Source: Frankia sp. R82 (GTDB taxonomy: Bacteria; Actinomycetota; Actinomycetes; Frankiales; Frankiaceae). Taken from it: a DNA stretch of 64,000 bases. Position numbers and translations under genes: made by a program. Location of the stretch: NCBI RefSeq assembly GCF_023716925.1, contig NZ_JAMQQG010000045.1, forward strand, positions 1 through 64,000. Reading direction: 5' to 3'. Shown here in pieces: positions 9,301 through 18,891 of this stretch (its first letter is position 1; every line of letters begins with the position of its first letter). The notes beneath the pieces are model-generated. The model was not told where the DNA came from. It was given only the letters and a program-made list of their open reading frames with translations, and searched no databases.

Positions 9301-9705
9301 TCACCAGAAGACCCAGTAGCACTGGGCCGGATGCCAGGTCCGGTCGTGCCATTCCCGCGGGAACGCGCGCCCGTGCCAGACGAAGCCGGGGATCCAGTAA
9401 CCGGGCTCCCAGTAGCCCGGCCGGCAGATCCAGTGCCGGCCCCGATGCCGCTCCGCCGGATTCGGGGTAACCACCGGTGGCTTCTGGACCGGCGGCCTGG
9501 TCACCGCCGCCTTCTCGGCGGGCGGCTTCGTGGCCTGCGCCTTGTCAGCCGGCTCGGTCGGTGCACTGCCGGACGGCAGCTCCTGCGGCGCCGGGGTGGG
9601 CTTCGGGGATGGTGCCGCAGCACCGGCCGGTGCTGCGGCGAGAAATCCGGCAGAGGCGAGGATGACCACCAGGAACAGATATTTGAATCCCTTGGGAACG
9701 CTCAT
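9301..9705 (-). CDS. Small secreted protein with Pro/Ala/Lys linker and Trp/Tyr-rich tail
   Basis: 134 residues. A signal peptide (YLFLVVILASAGFLAAAPAGAAA) is followed by a Pro/Ala/Lys-rich linker of about 60 residues and a compact C-terminal block rich in Trp, Tyr, His and Arg, with PGYWEPGYWIPGF and a final CYWVFW. The ATG at 9705 follows GAAGGG at good spacing. The tail resembles YxWxPGYW-type motifs of small exported proteins that may bind wall polymers; this is inference. The two tail Cys could form a disulphide. Confidence 0.7.
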   Translation of the reverse strand: MSVPKGFKYLFLVVILASAGFLAAAPAGAAAPSPKPTPAPQELPSGSAPTEPADKAQATKPPAEKAAVTRPPVQKPPVVTPNPAERHRGRHWICRPGYWEPGYWIPGFVWHGRAFPREWHDRTWHPAQCYWVFW

Positions 9706-9996
9706 CGCCATCCCTTCGAGGAGGCCTGACCGGGAACCTTCCCGCCTCCGAACAATGCCGGCGGGGCGATTTTCCGAACACGCCACAACTGGATACCCTG
9801 ATACCACCGAAGGTAATCTCGCAGCCGTTCGACAGCGGCACGAAATGCCGGAAATCCAGGCTTTTCGGCATTCCGGTACGACTGCGCTCGGCTGGTGACC
9901 ACCCCGTCCACAGCGTGTTCACATGCCGGCTGGACACACTGAAGACCAACCTCCGGACGACACCCCCGCATGACGCAGCACCGCAGGAGGCACAGC

Positions 9997-10953
9997 TTGA
10001 CGCACGACACCCTGCCCCAGGGCACCCGGCGTCCCTCGGGTCCCCCCGGCAGCACCACCGGCAACGCCGGGGTGGGCGCAGGCGACTGGGTCCATGGCCA
10101 GCTCACGTCCATCACCAGGCCGAACCCGACCGATCTCGACCTCCGTGACCCGACGAATCCAGCGGAGCCAGGACAAGGTCCGGCCGATCGGGCGCAACCG
10201 GCGGACCCGGCGACCGAGCCCGTCCGCTCCCTGGCCCGGCGTGCCGGACGGCGGTGGGTACGGGTCGTGCGCCGACTGCTGGTGGCGGCCCTGGCCTGCG
10301 TTCTGACCGCGCTGCTCGGGTTCGGGGTGCTGCTCGGTGTCACACCGTCAGTGGCGGACGCGCAGAACCGGGTCGCCGCGCAGGCCGCGGAGCACCGGGC
10401 GACGGCCCTGAGCGGAGCACTACCCAGCCGGGTCGTTGCCGCCCTGATCGCAACCGAGGACAGCCGCTTCTACTCCCACCAGGGCATCGACCCACGAGGC
10501 GCGATACGCGGCCTGTCCGAGCCGCTGCCCGGCGGACGTGATCGCGGCGGCGCGAGCCTCGACCAGCAACTCGTGAAGCTCCTTTACACCGGTGGACGGC
10601 GCAACACCGTCGACCAGATCGAGCAGATCGCCCTCGCGGTGAAACTCGACGCGCATTACTCCAAGGACGAGATCCTGCGCATGTATCTCGACACCGTCTA
10701 TTTCGGCCACGGCTACTACGGGATCGTCACCGCCGCCGCAGGCTACTTCGACCGCACTCCGGACACGCTGACCTGGGCCCAGGCAAGCCTGCTCGCCGGC
10801 CTCGTCCAGGCGCCGTCCGCCTATGACCCGTACGAGCACCTCACCGCCGCCCGCACCCGCCAACGCCACGTCCTGGACCGTCTGGTCGCCACCGGCCGCC
10901 TGACCACCACCCAGGCCACCCAGATCGCCGCCGACCCCCTCAACCTGCGCTGA
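9997..10953 (+). CDS. Peptidoglycan glycosyltransferase (GT51), monofunctional
   Basis: 318 residues. The start is decided by AGGAGG at 9985-9990, 6 bp before a TTG at 9997; the upstream ATG at 9970 has no such site. A 90-residue Pro-rich cytoplasmic part precedes one transmembrane helix (LLVAALACVLTALLGFGVLL). The catalytic domain then shows GT51 motifs in order: ATEDSRFYSHQGID (catalytic Glu), GGASLDQQLVK, and KDEILRMYLDTVYFGHGYYG. It should polymerise lipid II glycan strands outside the membrane. There is no transpeptidase domain, so it is a monofunctional enzyme rather than a class A PBP. Confidence 0.92.
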   Translation: MTHDTLPQGTRRPSGPPGSTTGNAGVGAGDWVHGQLTSITRPNPTDLDLRDPTNPAEPGQGPADRAQPADPATEPVRSLARRAGRRWVRVVRRLLVAALACVLTALLGFGVLLGVTPSVADAQNRVAAQAAEHRATALSGALPSRVVAALIATEDSRFYSHQGIDPRGAIRGLSEPLPGGRDRGGASLDQQLVKLLYTGGRRNTVDQIEQIALAVKLDAHYSKDEILRMYLDTVYFGHGYYGIVTAAAGYFDRTPDTLTWAQASLLAGLVQAPSAYDPYEHLTAARTRQRHVLDRLVATGRLTTTQATQIAADPLNLR

Positions 10954-10989
10954 CCCGCGCGTCCCTGCCACCGACCCCGCTGGGTGACG

Positions 10990-12228
10990 TCAGCCGGCGA
11001 GGAGGCGTCCACTCAGGTAGGCCTCGGCGAGGGTGCAGGTGTCCCGGGCGTAGTCGGCGCGGCTCGCCACCGCGTCGGAATGCGGATGGGTGCCCAGCCA
11101 GGCCACCAGCAACAGCCGGCGCATCAGCACGAACGTCGGGATCATCGCGACATCCTCGGCCGTCAGTGGCAGCCGCCGCTGGTACGCCGTCAGCCAGGCA
11201 TCCACCAGATCCCCGGCCACATCCAGATGCTCGATGAACGACAGCGACGCCGCCAGATCCCACAGATACCACCCGAACCCACAGTCATCAAAGTCGATGA
11301 CACACACCTCGTCGTCGCACGCAGCCTGATACCCCCACTCTGCGCCGATCTTCCTGGGTCCAACCGCGCGTTCGTTTCGAATCTTGGCTTCTGGGAAAAG
11401 CAGATTCGCAAGGCGCATGTCGGCATGGATCAACCCGTACCGACCGGAACCCATACCGTAGGCCTCGAGTCGGCTCCGTATCACTTTTACCGCACGTCCC
11501 ACCAGAGCATGCGCTGCCAGAGCATCCGGGTCGGAGGCAGCGGTATGCGCCGCGCCGGAATCTGGCCCGGACGCGCTGGCCAGCGCACCGGTCAGGCCCG
11601 CAGACCAGCCGCCCCACCGGGTGGCGGCGCCAAGAGTGGTGTCCCAGTTCCAGGCAAACCGATGGAACGCCGACGGACGGACCCAGCCCCGAGCATGCCG
11701 GTGCAATCGGGCGGCGATCTCCCCGATCTGAGCGAACACGCCCGGCAACATGGCGGTCTCCAGCGTCTCCGGGGAGCGCCCCGCCACCCACGCGAACAGC
11801 ACCGCATGCTGATCGGCGTCGACCGACCCCCCGCCTCCCTCGGACACCTTTTGTGAACGAACAGTGACCATACTCGCACCGGAACGGGTCAGGATGACTG
11901 GCGGAGTACGCACGATCCCGTCTCTACGCAACGCGGCAATCCAGGCCAGTTCGCTGTGAACCTCGGCCGAACTTTGATAGCCGGGCCGGAGTAGCCGCAA
12001 CGCCCAGCGGCGACGTTCCGGCCCGAGTGCGGCGCCAACCACTGCGAGAGCCGGGGCGACCGCACCCTCAATATCACCCTCTGTAATTTCGTAGGTGACG
12101 TTCTCCGAGACGTGCAGCAGCTTCGCGCGCGGGGACGGTCCCAGGTCGTAGGCAGCAAGCACCCGGCTGAGCAGGTGGTCGTGTGCGAGGTTCCGGGACA
12201 CGGTCGCCGGTACGGTCTCGAGGTCCAC
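10990..12228 (-). CDS. APH/homoserine kinase-like phosphotransferase
   Basis: 412 residues starting at GTG 12228. The C-terminal lobe has the catalytic loop HADMRLANLL (H-x-D-x4-N pattern) and the metal-binding VIDFDDCGFG, as in aminoglycoside phosphotransferase/choline kinase folds. The N-terminal lobe has the nucleotide-binding strands (ENVTYEIT, RRWALRLLRPGY). The substrate is not evident; members of this fold phosphorylate small alcohols such as homoserine, choline or sugars. It is divergent from the next gene. Confidence 0.88.
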   Translation of the reverse strand: MDLETVPATVSRNLAHDHLLSRVLAAYDLGPSPRAKLLHVSENVTYEITEGDIEGAVAPALAVVGAALGPERRRWALRLLRPGYQSSAEVHSELAWIAALRRDGIVRTPPVILTRSGASMVTVRSQKVSEGGGGSVDADQHAVLFAWVAGRSPETLETAMLPGVFAQIGEIAARLHRHARGWVRPSAFHRFAWNWDTTLGAATRWGGWSAGLTGALASASGPDSGAAHTAASDPDALAAHALVGRAVKVIRSRLEAYGMGSGRYGLIHADMRLANLLFPEAKIRNERAVGPRKIGAEWGYQAACDDEVCVIDFDDCGFGWYLWDLAASLSFIEHLDVAGDLVDAWLTAYQRRLPLTAEDVAMIPTFVLMRRLLLVAWLGTHPHSDAVASRADYARDTCTLAEAYLSGRLLAG

Positions 12229-12359
12229 GACTGCAGGACTTTAGCTTCCCGGCCCCCACGACATCCGGCGCCGATGCCCGCAGGTGTCCGCCGTTCGATG
12301 GCCCATGCGGAACGACGGGCGGGGCAAGGCTGTGCCCGTACGGAAGGCAAGATGGGATC

Positions 12360-12914
12360 ATGGCCCCGATCCAGCTGCTGCTGATCTCTGGAAGTACCCG
12401 TGGCGCGTCCACGAACACGGCAGCGCTGCGCACGCTCGCTGCCGTATCCCCACCTGGTGTCGCGACCGAGCTCTACGACGGGCTGACGGCGCTGCCGGCG
12501 TTCACGCCGGACGCGGATGACGACTCTCCGCATCCCGCTGTCGCCGGCCTGCGGGCAGCGATTTCCGGAGCTGATGCAGTGGTCTTCTGCACGCCGGAAT
12601 ATGCTGGCGCTCTACCTGGCAGCTTGAAAAACTTGCTCGACTGGACCGTCGGCACCGGCGATCTTTACGGTAAGTCCGCGGCCTGGATCAATATCGCTGC
12701 GCCAGGCCGCGGTGCCGGCGCGCTCGCCGAACTGGCCACCGTGCTGCGCTATGTCACTGTCGACCTGATCGAGTCCGCCTGCATCAATGTTCCCGTACCC
12801 CGCGACGTCATCGGTGCCGACGGGATGGCCCACGACAACACGATCCGCCACGCCCTCACCTCCGCCGCCCTCACCATCGTTGACCACATCCGCGAACGCA
12901 GCTCGCCCGAGTAG
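12360..12914 (+). CDS. NADPH-dependent FMN reductase-like flavoprotein
   Basis: 184 residues. The flavodoxin-like phosphate-binding loop SGSTRGASTN lies near residue 10, and the characteristic PEYAGALPGSLKNLLDW segment near residue 80. This matches the FMN_red family, which reduces quinones, chromate or azo compounds with NAD(P)H. The start ATG 12360 is within a few codons of the first conserved strand. It ends 35 bp before the first CRISPR repeat but has no known link to it. Confidence 0.9.
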   Translation: MAPIQLLLISGSTRGASTNTAALRTLAAVSPPGVATELYDGLTALPAFTPDADDDSPHPAVAGLRAAISGADAVVFCTPEYAGALPGSLKNLLDWTVGTGDLYGKSAAWINIAAPGRGAGALAELATVLRYVTVDLIESACINVPVPRDVIGADGMAHDNTIRHALTSAALTIVDHIRERSSPE

Positions 12915-12949
12915 ATAGTGGCCCCTGGCCAACGGACAGGGAACTACCC

Positions 12950-15106
12950 GACCCGACCCCTCCAGGGATGATCAGCGACCAGTAGTAGCGGCGTTCTCAC
13001 GAGCCGTCCGGCGCCGTTGCGATCCCTCCAGGGATGATCAGCGACAGGTGCAGGCGGCGGGCGATCTCCGGCGGTGGGACCAGTTGCGATCCCTCCAGGG
13101 ATGATCAGCGACGGGCGCCAGTCCGTTGATTGCGACCGGCGCAAGTTGCGATCCCTCCAGGAATGATCAGCGACGCGAGGAAGGTCTTCGGGTCGAAACG
13201 GCCCGGCATCAGTTGCGATCCCTCCAGGGATGATCAGCGACCCCAGCGCCAGACCGGGGCGCGGGTCGGAGACCCGGTTGCGATCCCTCCAGGGATGATC
13301 AGCGACGTCGCATGCCCCGCCGGAAGTGGCCGGCGACCTGCCCGTTGCGATCCCTCCAGGGATGATCAGCGACACGATCGTCACTGGCGGCTCGGGCGCA
13401 CTCGGTAGCGGTTGCGATCCCTCCAGGGATGATCAGCGACATCAAGCGTCTGCGCGACACCCCCCACCAGCCGATGTTGCGATCCCTCCAGGGATGATCA
13501 GCGACAGGGATGATCAGCGACAGGTGGGCGTACGCGGACGTCTCTGCCGCCCTGATGTTGCGATCCCTCCAGGGATGATCAGCGACGCGAACTCCGCAGG
13601 CTGGTCGCCTACACGACCGCCTAGTTGCGATCCCTCCAGGGATGATCAGCGACAGGGCTGGCTTTGGTGCGCAGGTAGTCCTGGTAGTTGTTGCGATCCC
13701 TCCAGGGATGATCAGCGACTCCGACGCACAGTCGCTGTTGGCCCGGCTATGCAGGTTGCGATCCCTCCAGGGATGATCAGCGACGGTCAGCATAGGGCGG
13801 TAGTCGTGGCTGGCCTCGTGGCGTTGCGATCCCTCCGGGGATGATCAGCGACTCGACTCGGTCAAGCCCCCTCGGACCGAGCTCCACCTGTTGCGATCCC
13901 TCCAGGGATGATCAGCGACCTCCGGATGGCGCGCCTCAGGCGCGACGAACCAGATGTTGCGATCCCTCCAGGGATGATCAGCGACGGAGGGTCAGGCCGT
14001 CATGACGACCACCAGGGCGCGTTGCGATCCCTCCAGGGATGATCAGCGACCTGGTGGTGGCGGCGGCGCTGGGGTAGCGAGCGTGTTGCGATCCCTCCAG
14101 GGATGATCAGCGACCTGCTGGACTTGTGCCCAATACGTCTACGAGAGCCACCCGTTGCGATCCCTCCAGGGATGATCAGCGACTGGCCATCCGCTGCTGC
14201 TGGTGTGGGAAGCGGCTCACGTTGCGATCCCTCCAGGGATGATCAGCGACGGGGAACGGCTTCCCTATCGCGGCCTTCGGCGGGCGCCGGTTGCGATCCC
14301 TCCAGGGATGATCAGCGACCTCGCCGCGCACCCACACCGGCGGGCTGGGGGCCAGGTTGCGATCCCTCCAGGGATGATCAGCGACCGTGGCCACCGCCCA
14401 GGCCAACGCGGCGATCCTCACGTTGCGATCCCTCCAGGGATGATCAGCGACCGCAGGAGCGTGCGGGCCGGCTATGGGTGGCCCCCGTTGCGATCCCTCC
14501 AGGGATGATCAGCGACACAAGCACCGACACGACACCAACAGGCATCGTGATGTTGCGATCCCTCCAGGGATGATCAGCGACCAGTCACAGCGAACATCCT
14601 GGCAGCGGCGTTCCTGTTGCGATCCCTCCAGGGATGATCAGCGACCGGAACGCTGCCGCTCTCGCGGCCTGACGTAGCCAAGGAAGTTGCGATCCCTCCA
14701 GGGATGATCAGCGACCCCGGCGACGTACCGCCAGCGGTGGTACTACGCAGCGTTGCGATCCCTCCAGGGATGATCAGCGACACGCGCACATCCCCGCGGC
14801 CGTCACGGTCGCCATCAGTTGCGATCCCTCCAGGGATGATCAGCGACGCGGCCAACCGATCACCACCAGCCTGCCCGCCGTGTTGCGATCCCTCCAGGGA
14901 TGATCAGCGACGACGCAGCTTCGCAGCAGGCGGCTTCGTCTGGCGTTGCGATCCCTCCAGGGATGATCAGCGACCCTCCGCCACCACCTCGACGTCCGCA
15001 TGCCCACCCCGTTGCGATCCCTCCAGGGATGATCAGCGACCAACGTCCACAGCACGCCCGACCGCGTCGGCACCTAGTTGCGATCCCTCCAGGGATGATC
15101 AGCGAC
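12950..15106 (-). CRISPR. CRISPR array, 33 repeats of 30 bp, 32 spacers
   Basis: The 30-bp repeat begins GTTGCGATCC and ends GATCAGCGAC on the plus strand, with an internal inverted repeat ATCCCT-CC-AGGGAT. I count 33 copies, the first at 12950-12979 and the last at 15077-15106. Spacers are mostly 32-40 bp. The left-most repeat is degenerate in its left half; repeat 4 (13145) and repeat 14 (13823) have single substitutions. Read on the minus strand the repeat ends ATCGCAAC, like the 8-nt handle of many type I and III crRNAs. With the degenerate copy on the left, this suggests transcription on the minus strand from a leader right of 15106. No cas genes are in the window, so the subtype cannot be set. 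Confidence 0.98.
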
Positions 15107-15359
15107 CCGAGTGTAAAGGTGCAGGTCAGAGCGGTCGTTTTGGAGGTTTCAGGGTGCGATCTTGCAGCGGTCCGGCGGTAATGCATCATCGCAGGTCAGA
15201 GCGTTGCAATTGGAGATCATTCTGGGATGACCTGACGACGATCACGATCGTATTCCACGTCCGAGAACCGCCGAAGCCAGCCTCTCCTGCTCCTCTCGCG
15301 GGAAGTGAGCCCGCCCCGGCGGTCAGAGCCCTCACACGGCCGGGATGCCCCCGGCCTCC
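15107..15359 (-). promoter_or_regulatory. Probable CRISPR leader
   Basis: This 253-bp gap adjoins the conserved end of the array and is its likely leader if the array is transcribed leftward. The block GCAGGTCAGAGCG occurs twice (about 15120 and 15190), the second time followed by GTTGCAATTGG, which begins like the CRISPR repeat. About 30 bp on, GGGATGACCTGACGAC recalls the repeat end. Its right part is the region beyond the stop of the ureohydrolase gene. Assignment is inferred from position. Confidence 0.5.
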
Positions 15360-16652
15360 TCAGACCGACGGCTCCGAAGATCCCGAAGCCCCATCCGAGC
15401 TGGGTGTGTCGTCGGGGTAGGGGCCCCAGGCGTCGGTGCGGCGGGTGGCGGGTTTGCGGCCGAGTCTGCCGACGCGGACCAGGCTGGCGAGGGTGTCGAG
15501 GATGACGCGGGCGGACAGCAGGGACGTCTGCTCGGCCCAGTCGTAGGGGGGCGAGCACTCGACGACCTCCATGCCGGACAGGCCGCCTTCGGCGATCCGG
15601 CGGACCAGGCCGAGGGCCTCGCGGGGCAGCAGGCCGCCGGGCTCGGGCCAGCCGGTGCCGGGGACGAAACCGGAGTCGATGACGTCAATGTCGAACGACA
15701 GGTAGACCGCTTTGGCACCCTGCCAGGCCAGTTCCAACGCAACCTCGGCGATCTTGTCGATGCCGACCCGCTCGACGTCACCGACCGTCATGACCGTGGT
15801 GCCGCGGGCCCGGCCGACCTTCACTCCGGCGCGCGGTGCCTGCCAGCCGCCGATGCCGATCTGCACCAGGTTGGTCGGCGGCGCGTTCGGGATGTTCGTG
15901 GCGTGGAACCAGGGAGTGGTGTGCATCCGCTCGTCGAGGTCGAGTTCCTGGGTGTCGACGTGACGGTCGAAGTGGATGATGCCGATGTTGCCCTCGACGT
16001 GGGGTGCGAGACCCCGCACGGTCGGGTAGCCGATGGAGTGGTCGCCGCCGAGCACCACGGGGAACACCCCGCAGGAGGCGACGTGGCCGATCGCCCGGCT
16101 GATCTGGTCGAAGGACTTTTCCAGGTTGCCGGGGATGGTGAACACATCGCCGATGTCCACCATGTTCAGCTGCTCGCGCAGGTCGATGCCCAGCTCGTAG
16201 CTGTAGGTGCCGAACAGGTTGGTGGCGCGCCGGATGCCCTGCGGTCCGAAGCGGGTGCCGGGGCGGTAGGTCGTCCCCGCGTCCAGGGGCGCGCCGAAGA
16301 CGGCGACCTCGGCGTCGCCGACGTCGTGGACGTCCTCCACGTACGGGCACTTGAGGAAGGTGCCGCGCTCGCCGGCGAAGTGCGGCAGTTCCCCCCGGGC
16401 AAAGGTCGAGATGTCACGGTCGGTGATCGAGTCGGCGGCGGTGAGGCCATGGGTCAGGGCCCGGTCGACCTCCTCCTTCCAGCGCCGGCTCCCGAGCCGG
16501 GCCTCGGCCTGCTGCGCCCAGGACCCCTCCCGGCTGGCCTCCTCCCGGCTGTTCCTGCCCCGGCCGGTTCCGTCCCGCCTGCTCTCGTCCCACCTGGCCT
16601 CGTCCCGGCTGGTCTCGTCCCGGCTGGCGGCTGGCTCAACGGGTTCAGTCAT
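15360..16652 (-). CDS. Ureohydrolase, probable guanidine hydrolase (GdmH-like)
   Basis: 430 residues. The arginase/agmatinase fold is clear: LGGDHSIGYPT (H205), HFDRHVDTQ (D229, H231, D233) and SFDIDVID (D321, D323) give the six metal ligands of a dinuclear site. Most family members have D-A-H-x-D at the second motif; here Ala is replaced by Arg. The permease directly upstream is headed by a guanidine-I riboswitch, so free guanidine is the best-supported substrate (products urea and ammonia). Agmatine or guanidinobutyrate cannot be excluded. Characterised guanidine hydrolases need nickel and loading proteins; none is in the window. ATG 16652 lies 7 bp after AAGGAG. Residues 10-40 are an Arg/Asp/Glu/Ser extension from 15-bp repeats. 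Confidence 0.88.
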   Translation of the reverse strand: MTEPVEPAASRDETSRDEARWDESRRDGTGRGRNSREEASREGSWAQQAEARLGSRRWKEEVDRALTHGLTAADSITDRDISTFARGELPHFAGERGTFLKCPYVEDVHDVGDAEVAVFGAPLDAGTTYRPGTRFGPQGIRRATNLFGTYSYELGIDLREQLNMVDIGDVFTIPGNLEKSFDQISRAIGHVASCGVFPVVLGGDHSIGYPTVRGLAPHVEGNIGIIHFDRHVDTQELDLDERMHTTPWFHATNIPNAPPTNLVQIGIGGWQAPRAGVKVGRARGTTVMTVGDVERVGIDKIAEVALELAWQGAKAVYLSFDIDVIDSGFVPGTGWPEPGGLLPREALGLVRRIAEGGLSGMEVVECSPPYDWAEQTSLLSARVILDTLASLVRVGRLGRKPATRRTDAWGPYPDDTPSSDGASGSSEPSV

Positions 16653-16819
16653 TGACATGCTCCTTCGCGCGGACGGAACGGCCCTTGGACGGCAGACCCG
16701 GCCGGGCCAGGCCAGGCCAGGCCGCTCGAACGGTGCAAACAGCGCGGCGTTCGCACAGACCATGCGGAGCTCTGGACAAACGGGGCCGCACGGCACAGCG
16801 CCCGGATGGTGACGCGGGG

Positions 16820-18385
16820 TCAGGCAGGCTCAGCTTCGACCTCGGGCTCAAGGGAGGCAAGGACCGCGTCGTTCTCGTACCGCTGCCGCCAGTAGGCGAC
16901 GGCCCCCGCCGCCAGTGCGATCGCCAGCGCAAGCAGGGCGAAGTAGCGCAGATACCAGTGCGGCGCGCCGACCGGGTTGTAGACGGCAGCGCGTGGCCAA
17001 CCGAGGTTGACCGTCATGAACACACCCCAGAGCACCGCGGCGATATTGATCGGCAGACCCCACCGGCCCAGGGTGAACAGCGGCTTTCCGGCGGCAGTGG
17101 TGACGTTCGGGGCGCCCTTCTTCGGGAAACCCTGGAAACGACGCACCAGCATCGGCACGGTCACCATCAGATAGGCGATGTAGAGCAGCATGATGCAGAC
17201 GCTGGCCAGCGCCGTGTACATCGCCGGCTGGAACACGTTGAGCACCAGAACGGCCACGGCGAACACGCCGACGACGACCGCAGCGTTGATCGGGGTGCGA
17301 AAGCGCGGGGAGACGGTGGCGAGCTTCACCGAGAACGGCAGCACCCGGTCGCGGGCCATCGAGAACACCATGCGCGTGGTGGCCGTCTGGATGGCCAGCG
17401 TGCACACGCAGGCCGCGACAACGACATCGGCGATGAAGAACCGGCCAAGCACCGGTCCGAGCCGTTCGGTGACGACGTAGGGCAACCCGACGGTGGACAT
17501 CTCGCTGTCGTGGGCGATCGTGGGAGCGGCGCACATCGCGGCGAGCAGCAGCAGTGCGCCGAACAGGCCGGAGAACACGACCGCGGTCACGATCGTGCGC
17601 GGTGCGGTGCCGCGGGCGTCGCGGGTCTCCTCGGACAGTTCGCCGGCGCTGTCGAAGCCGACCAGCACATAGGCGGCCATCAGCCCGGAGATCAGCAGCG
17701 GCCAGACGTACCCGCTGCTCCCGCCCAGTCCCTGGGTGTGCAGCACGACGCCCGGGCCGCGTTCACTGCGCCAGAACAGGCAGATGACCAGCAGTATCAC
17801 GCCAACGATCTCGCAGGTCACACCGACACTGTTGATGATCGCCATGACCTTGACCCCGATCGCGTTGATGACCGTGGTCACGGTCAGCAGGATCAGGCCG
17901 AGGACGACGGCGTTCACCGAACCGGACTTCGAGGCCAGTGACGGGTCGTCGCCGGCGAACTGAAAACCGGACCACAGTGACGGCAGGACGGCCTGCAGTG
18001 CGATGGCGGCCGCGGCGACGGTGATCACCTGGGCGACGAGCATGAGCCAGCCGGCCGTCCACCCCCACATTCGGCCGCCGAGGCGGGCGGACCATTGGTA
18101 GATCGCGCCGGAGATCGGCCACCGTGCGGCGAGCTCGGCGAACATCAACGCGACCAGCACCTGGCCGACGAAAACGGCGGGCCAGGTCCAGAAAAAGCCC
18201 GGCCCGCCGAAGCTGAAACCGAACGCGAACAGCTGGAAGACGGTTGTCAGGATCGAGACGAAGGAGAAGCCGGCGGCAAAGGACTCGTACGTCCCGATGT
18301 TGCGTTCGAGTTCCTGCCGGTACCCGAGCTGGCCGAGATCGGCCGCCTCGACCGGGTCGGAGACTGTGCTGGTCGTGTCCGTCAT
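16820..18385 (-). CDS. APC-superfamily permease, probable guanidine importer
   Basis: 521 residues with about 12 hydrophobic helices. The N-terminal LGYRQELERNIGTYESFAAGFSF is typical of the amino acid/amine APC transporters (AA_permease_2). It should be an inner-membrane cation- or amine-coupled permease. It is the first gene after a guanidine-I riboswitch and lies 167 bp upstream of the ureohydrolase on the same strand, which supports uptake of guanidine or a related compound as its job. The start ATG (18385) sits downstream of GAGGA, which lies in a small hairpin (18391-18404) that could help control translation. Confidence 0.9.
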   Translation of the reverse strand: MTDTTSTVSDPVEAADLGQLGYRQELERNIGTYESFAAGFSFVSILTTVFQLFAFGFSFGGPGFFWTWPAVFVGQVLVALMFAELAARWPISGAIYQWSARLGGRMWGWTAGWLMLVAQVITVAAAAIALQAVLPSLWSGFQFAGDDPSLASKSGSVNAVVLGLILLTVTTVINAIGVKVMAIINSVGVTCEIVGVILLVICLFWRSERGPGVVLHTQGLGGSSGYVWPLLISGLMAAYVLVGFDSAGELSEETRDARGTAPRTIVTAVVFSGLFGALLLLAAMCAAPTIAHDSEMSTVGLPYVVTERLGPVLGRFFIADVVVAACVCTLAIQTATTRMVFSMARDRVLPFSVKLATVSPRFRTPINAAVVVGVFAVAVLVLNVFQPAMYTALASVCIMLLYIAYLMVTVPMLVRRFQGFPKKGAPNVTTAAGKPLFTLGRWGLPINIAAVLWGVFMTVNLGWPRAAVYNPVGAPHWYLRYFALLALAIALAAGAVAYWRQRYENDAVLASLEPEVEAEPA

Positions 18386-18442
18386 GGCGGTCCGAATCCT
18401 CGGATGAGGCCGGCGGCCAGAAGGCCACCGACGATAACGGTG

Positions 18443-18592
18443 GGTCTCCCGGGCTTTTCTCCCGCCGTGGAGCAGTGCCGCTCCTTCCTGCCGGCAGGGC
18501 GTGCACGTCAGGGCACGCACAGCAGGACGGGCGGCATTGCTTGCACCTCTTGGACCAGGCCCGGTCTCGACCGAGACCAGCGGAACCCTAGG
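18443..18592 (-). promoter_or_regulatory. Guanidine-I (ykkC) riboswitch
   Basis: Read on the minus strand, the conserved aptamer blocks appear in order: CTAGGGTTCCG (18581-18591), CTGGTCCAAGAG (about 18549-18558), then CACGGCGGGAGAAAAGCCC and GGGAGA (about 18443-18468). These are the hallmark segments of the ykkC class that binds free guanidine. Between them are paired helices, including GGTCTCGG/TCGAGACC. About 57 bp separate the aptamer from the permease ATG. That stretch holds a CCACCG/CGGTGG hairpin and a TCCGA/TCGGA hairpin around the ribosome-binding site, a plausible expression platform. Ligand binding would be expected to switch on the permease and ureohydrolase. Confidence 0.93.
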
Positions 18593-18891
18593 CACGCCCC
18601 CCAAGCACCTTGAGGGTCAAGGAAGAGGGAACCGTGCGCAGATGTCAACGGCTTGTCGGTGGTGTGGCAATCGCATTGCCGCTGGTAAGGATTCTCCGCC
18701 TGGGTTCGGTGATCGACGCACGCCGATGCCCGGCGGTTCCCGACCATCGGCGCGGCGATGCATAACCGCGATATCGGATCACGCAGAGTGGCAAACCCGG
18801 TACGTTTATGTCGCGGAGCGTCCTGGCCGTGCGGTGGCGGCCCCGGTCCCGCCTCCGGGCCAGGCTGCGCCGGGAAGGAGCTGATCGACCC

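Noticed and set aside
12944-15420. Several ORFs encoding repeated AIPPGMISD- or VADHPWRDRN-type peptides
   Set aside because: They are translations of the CRISPR repeats and spacers.
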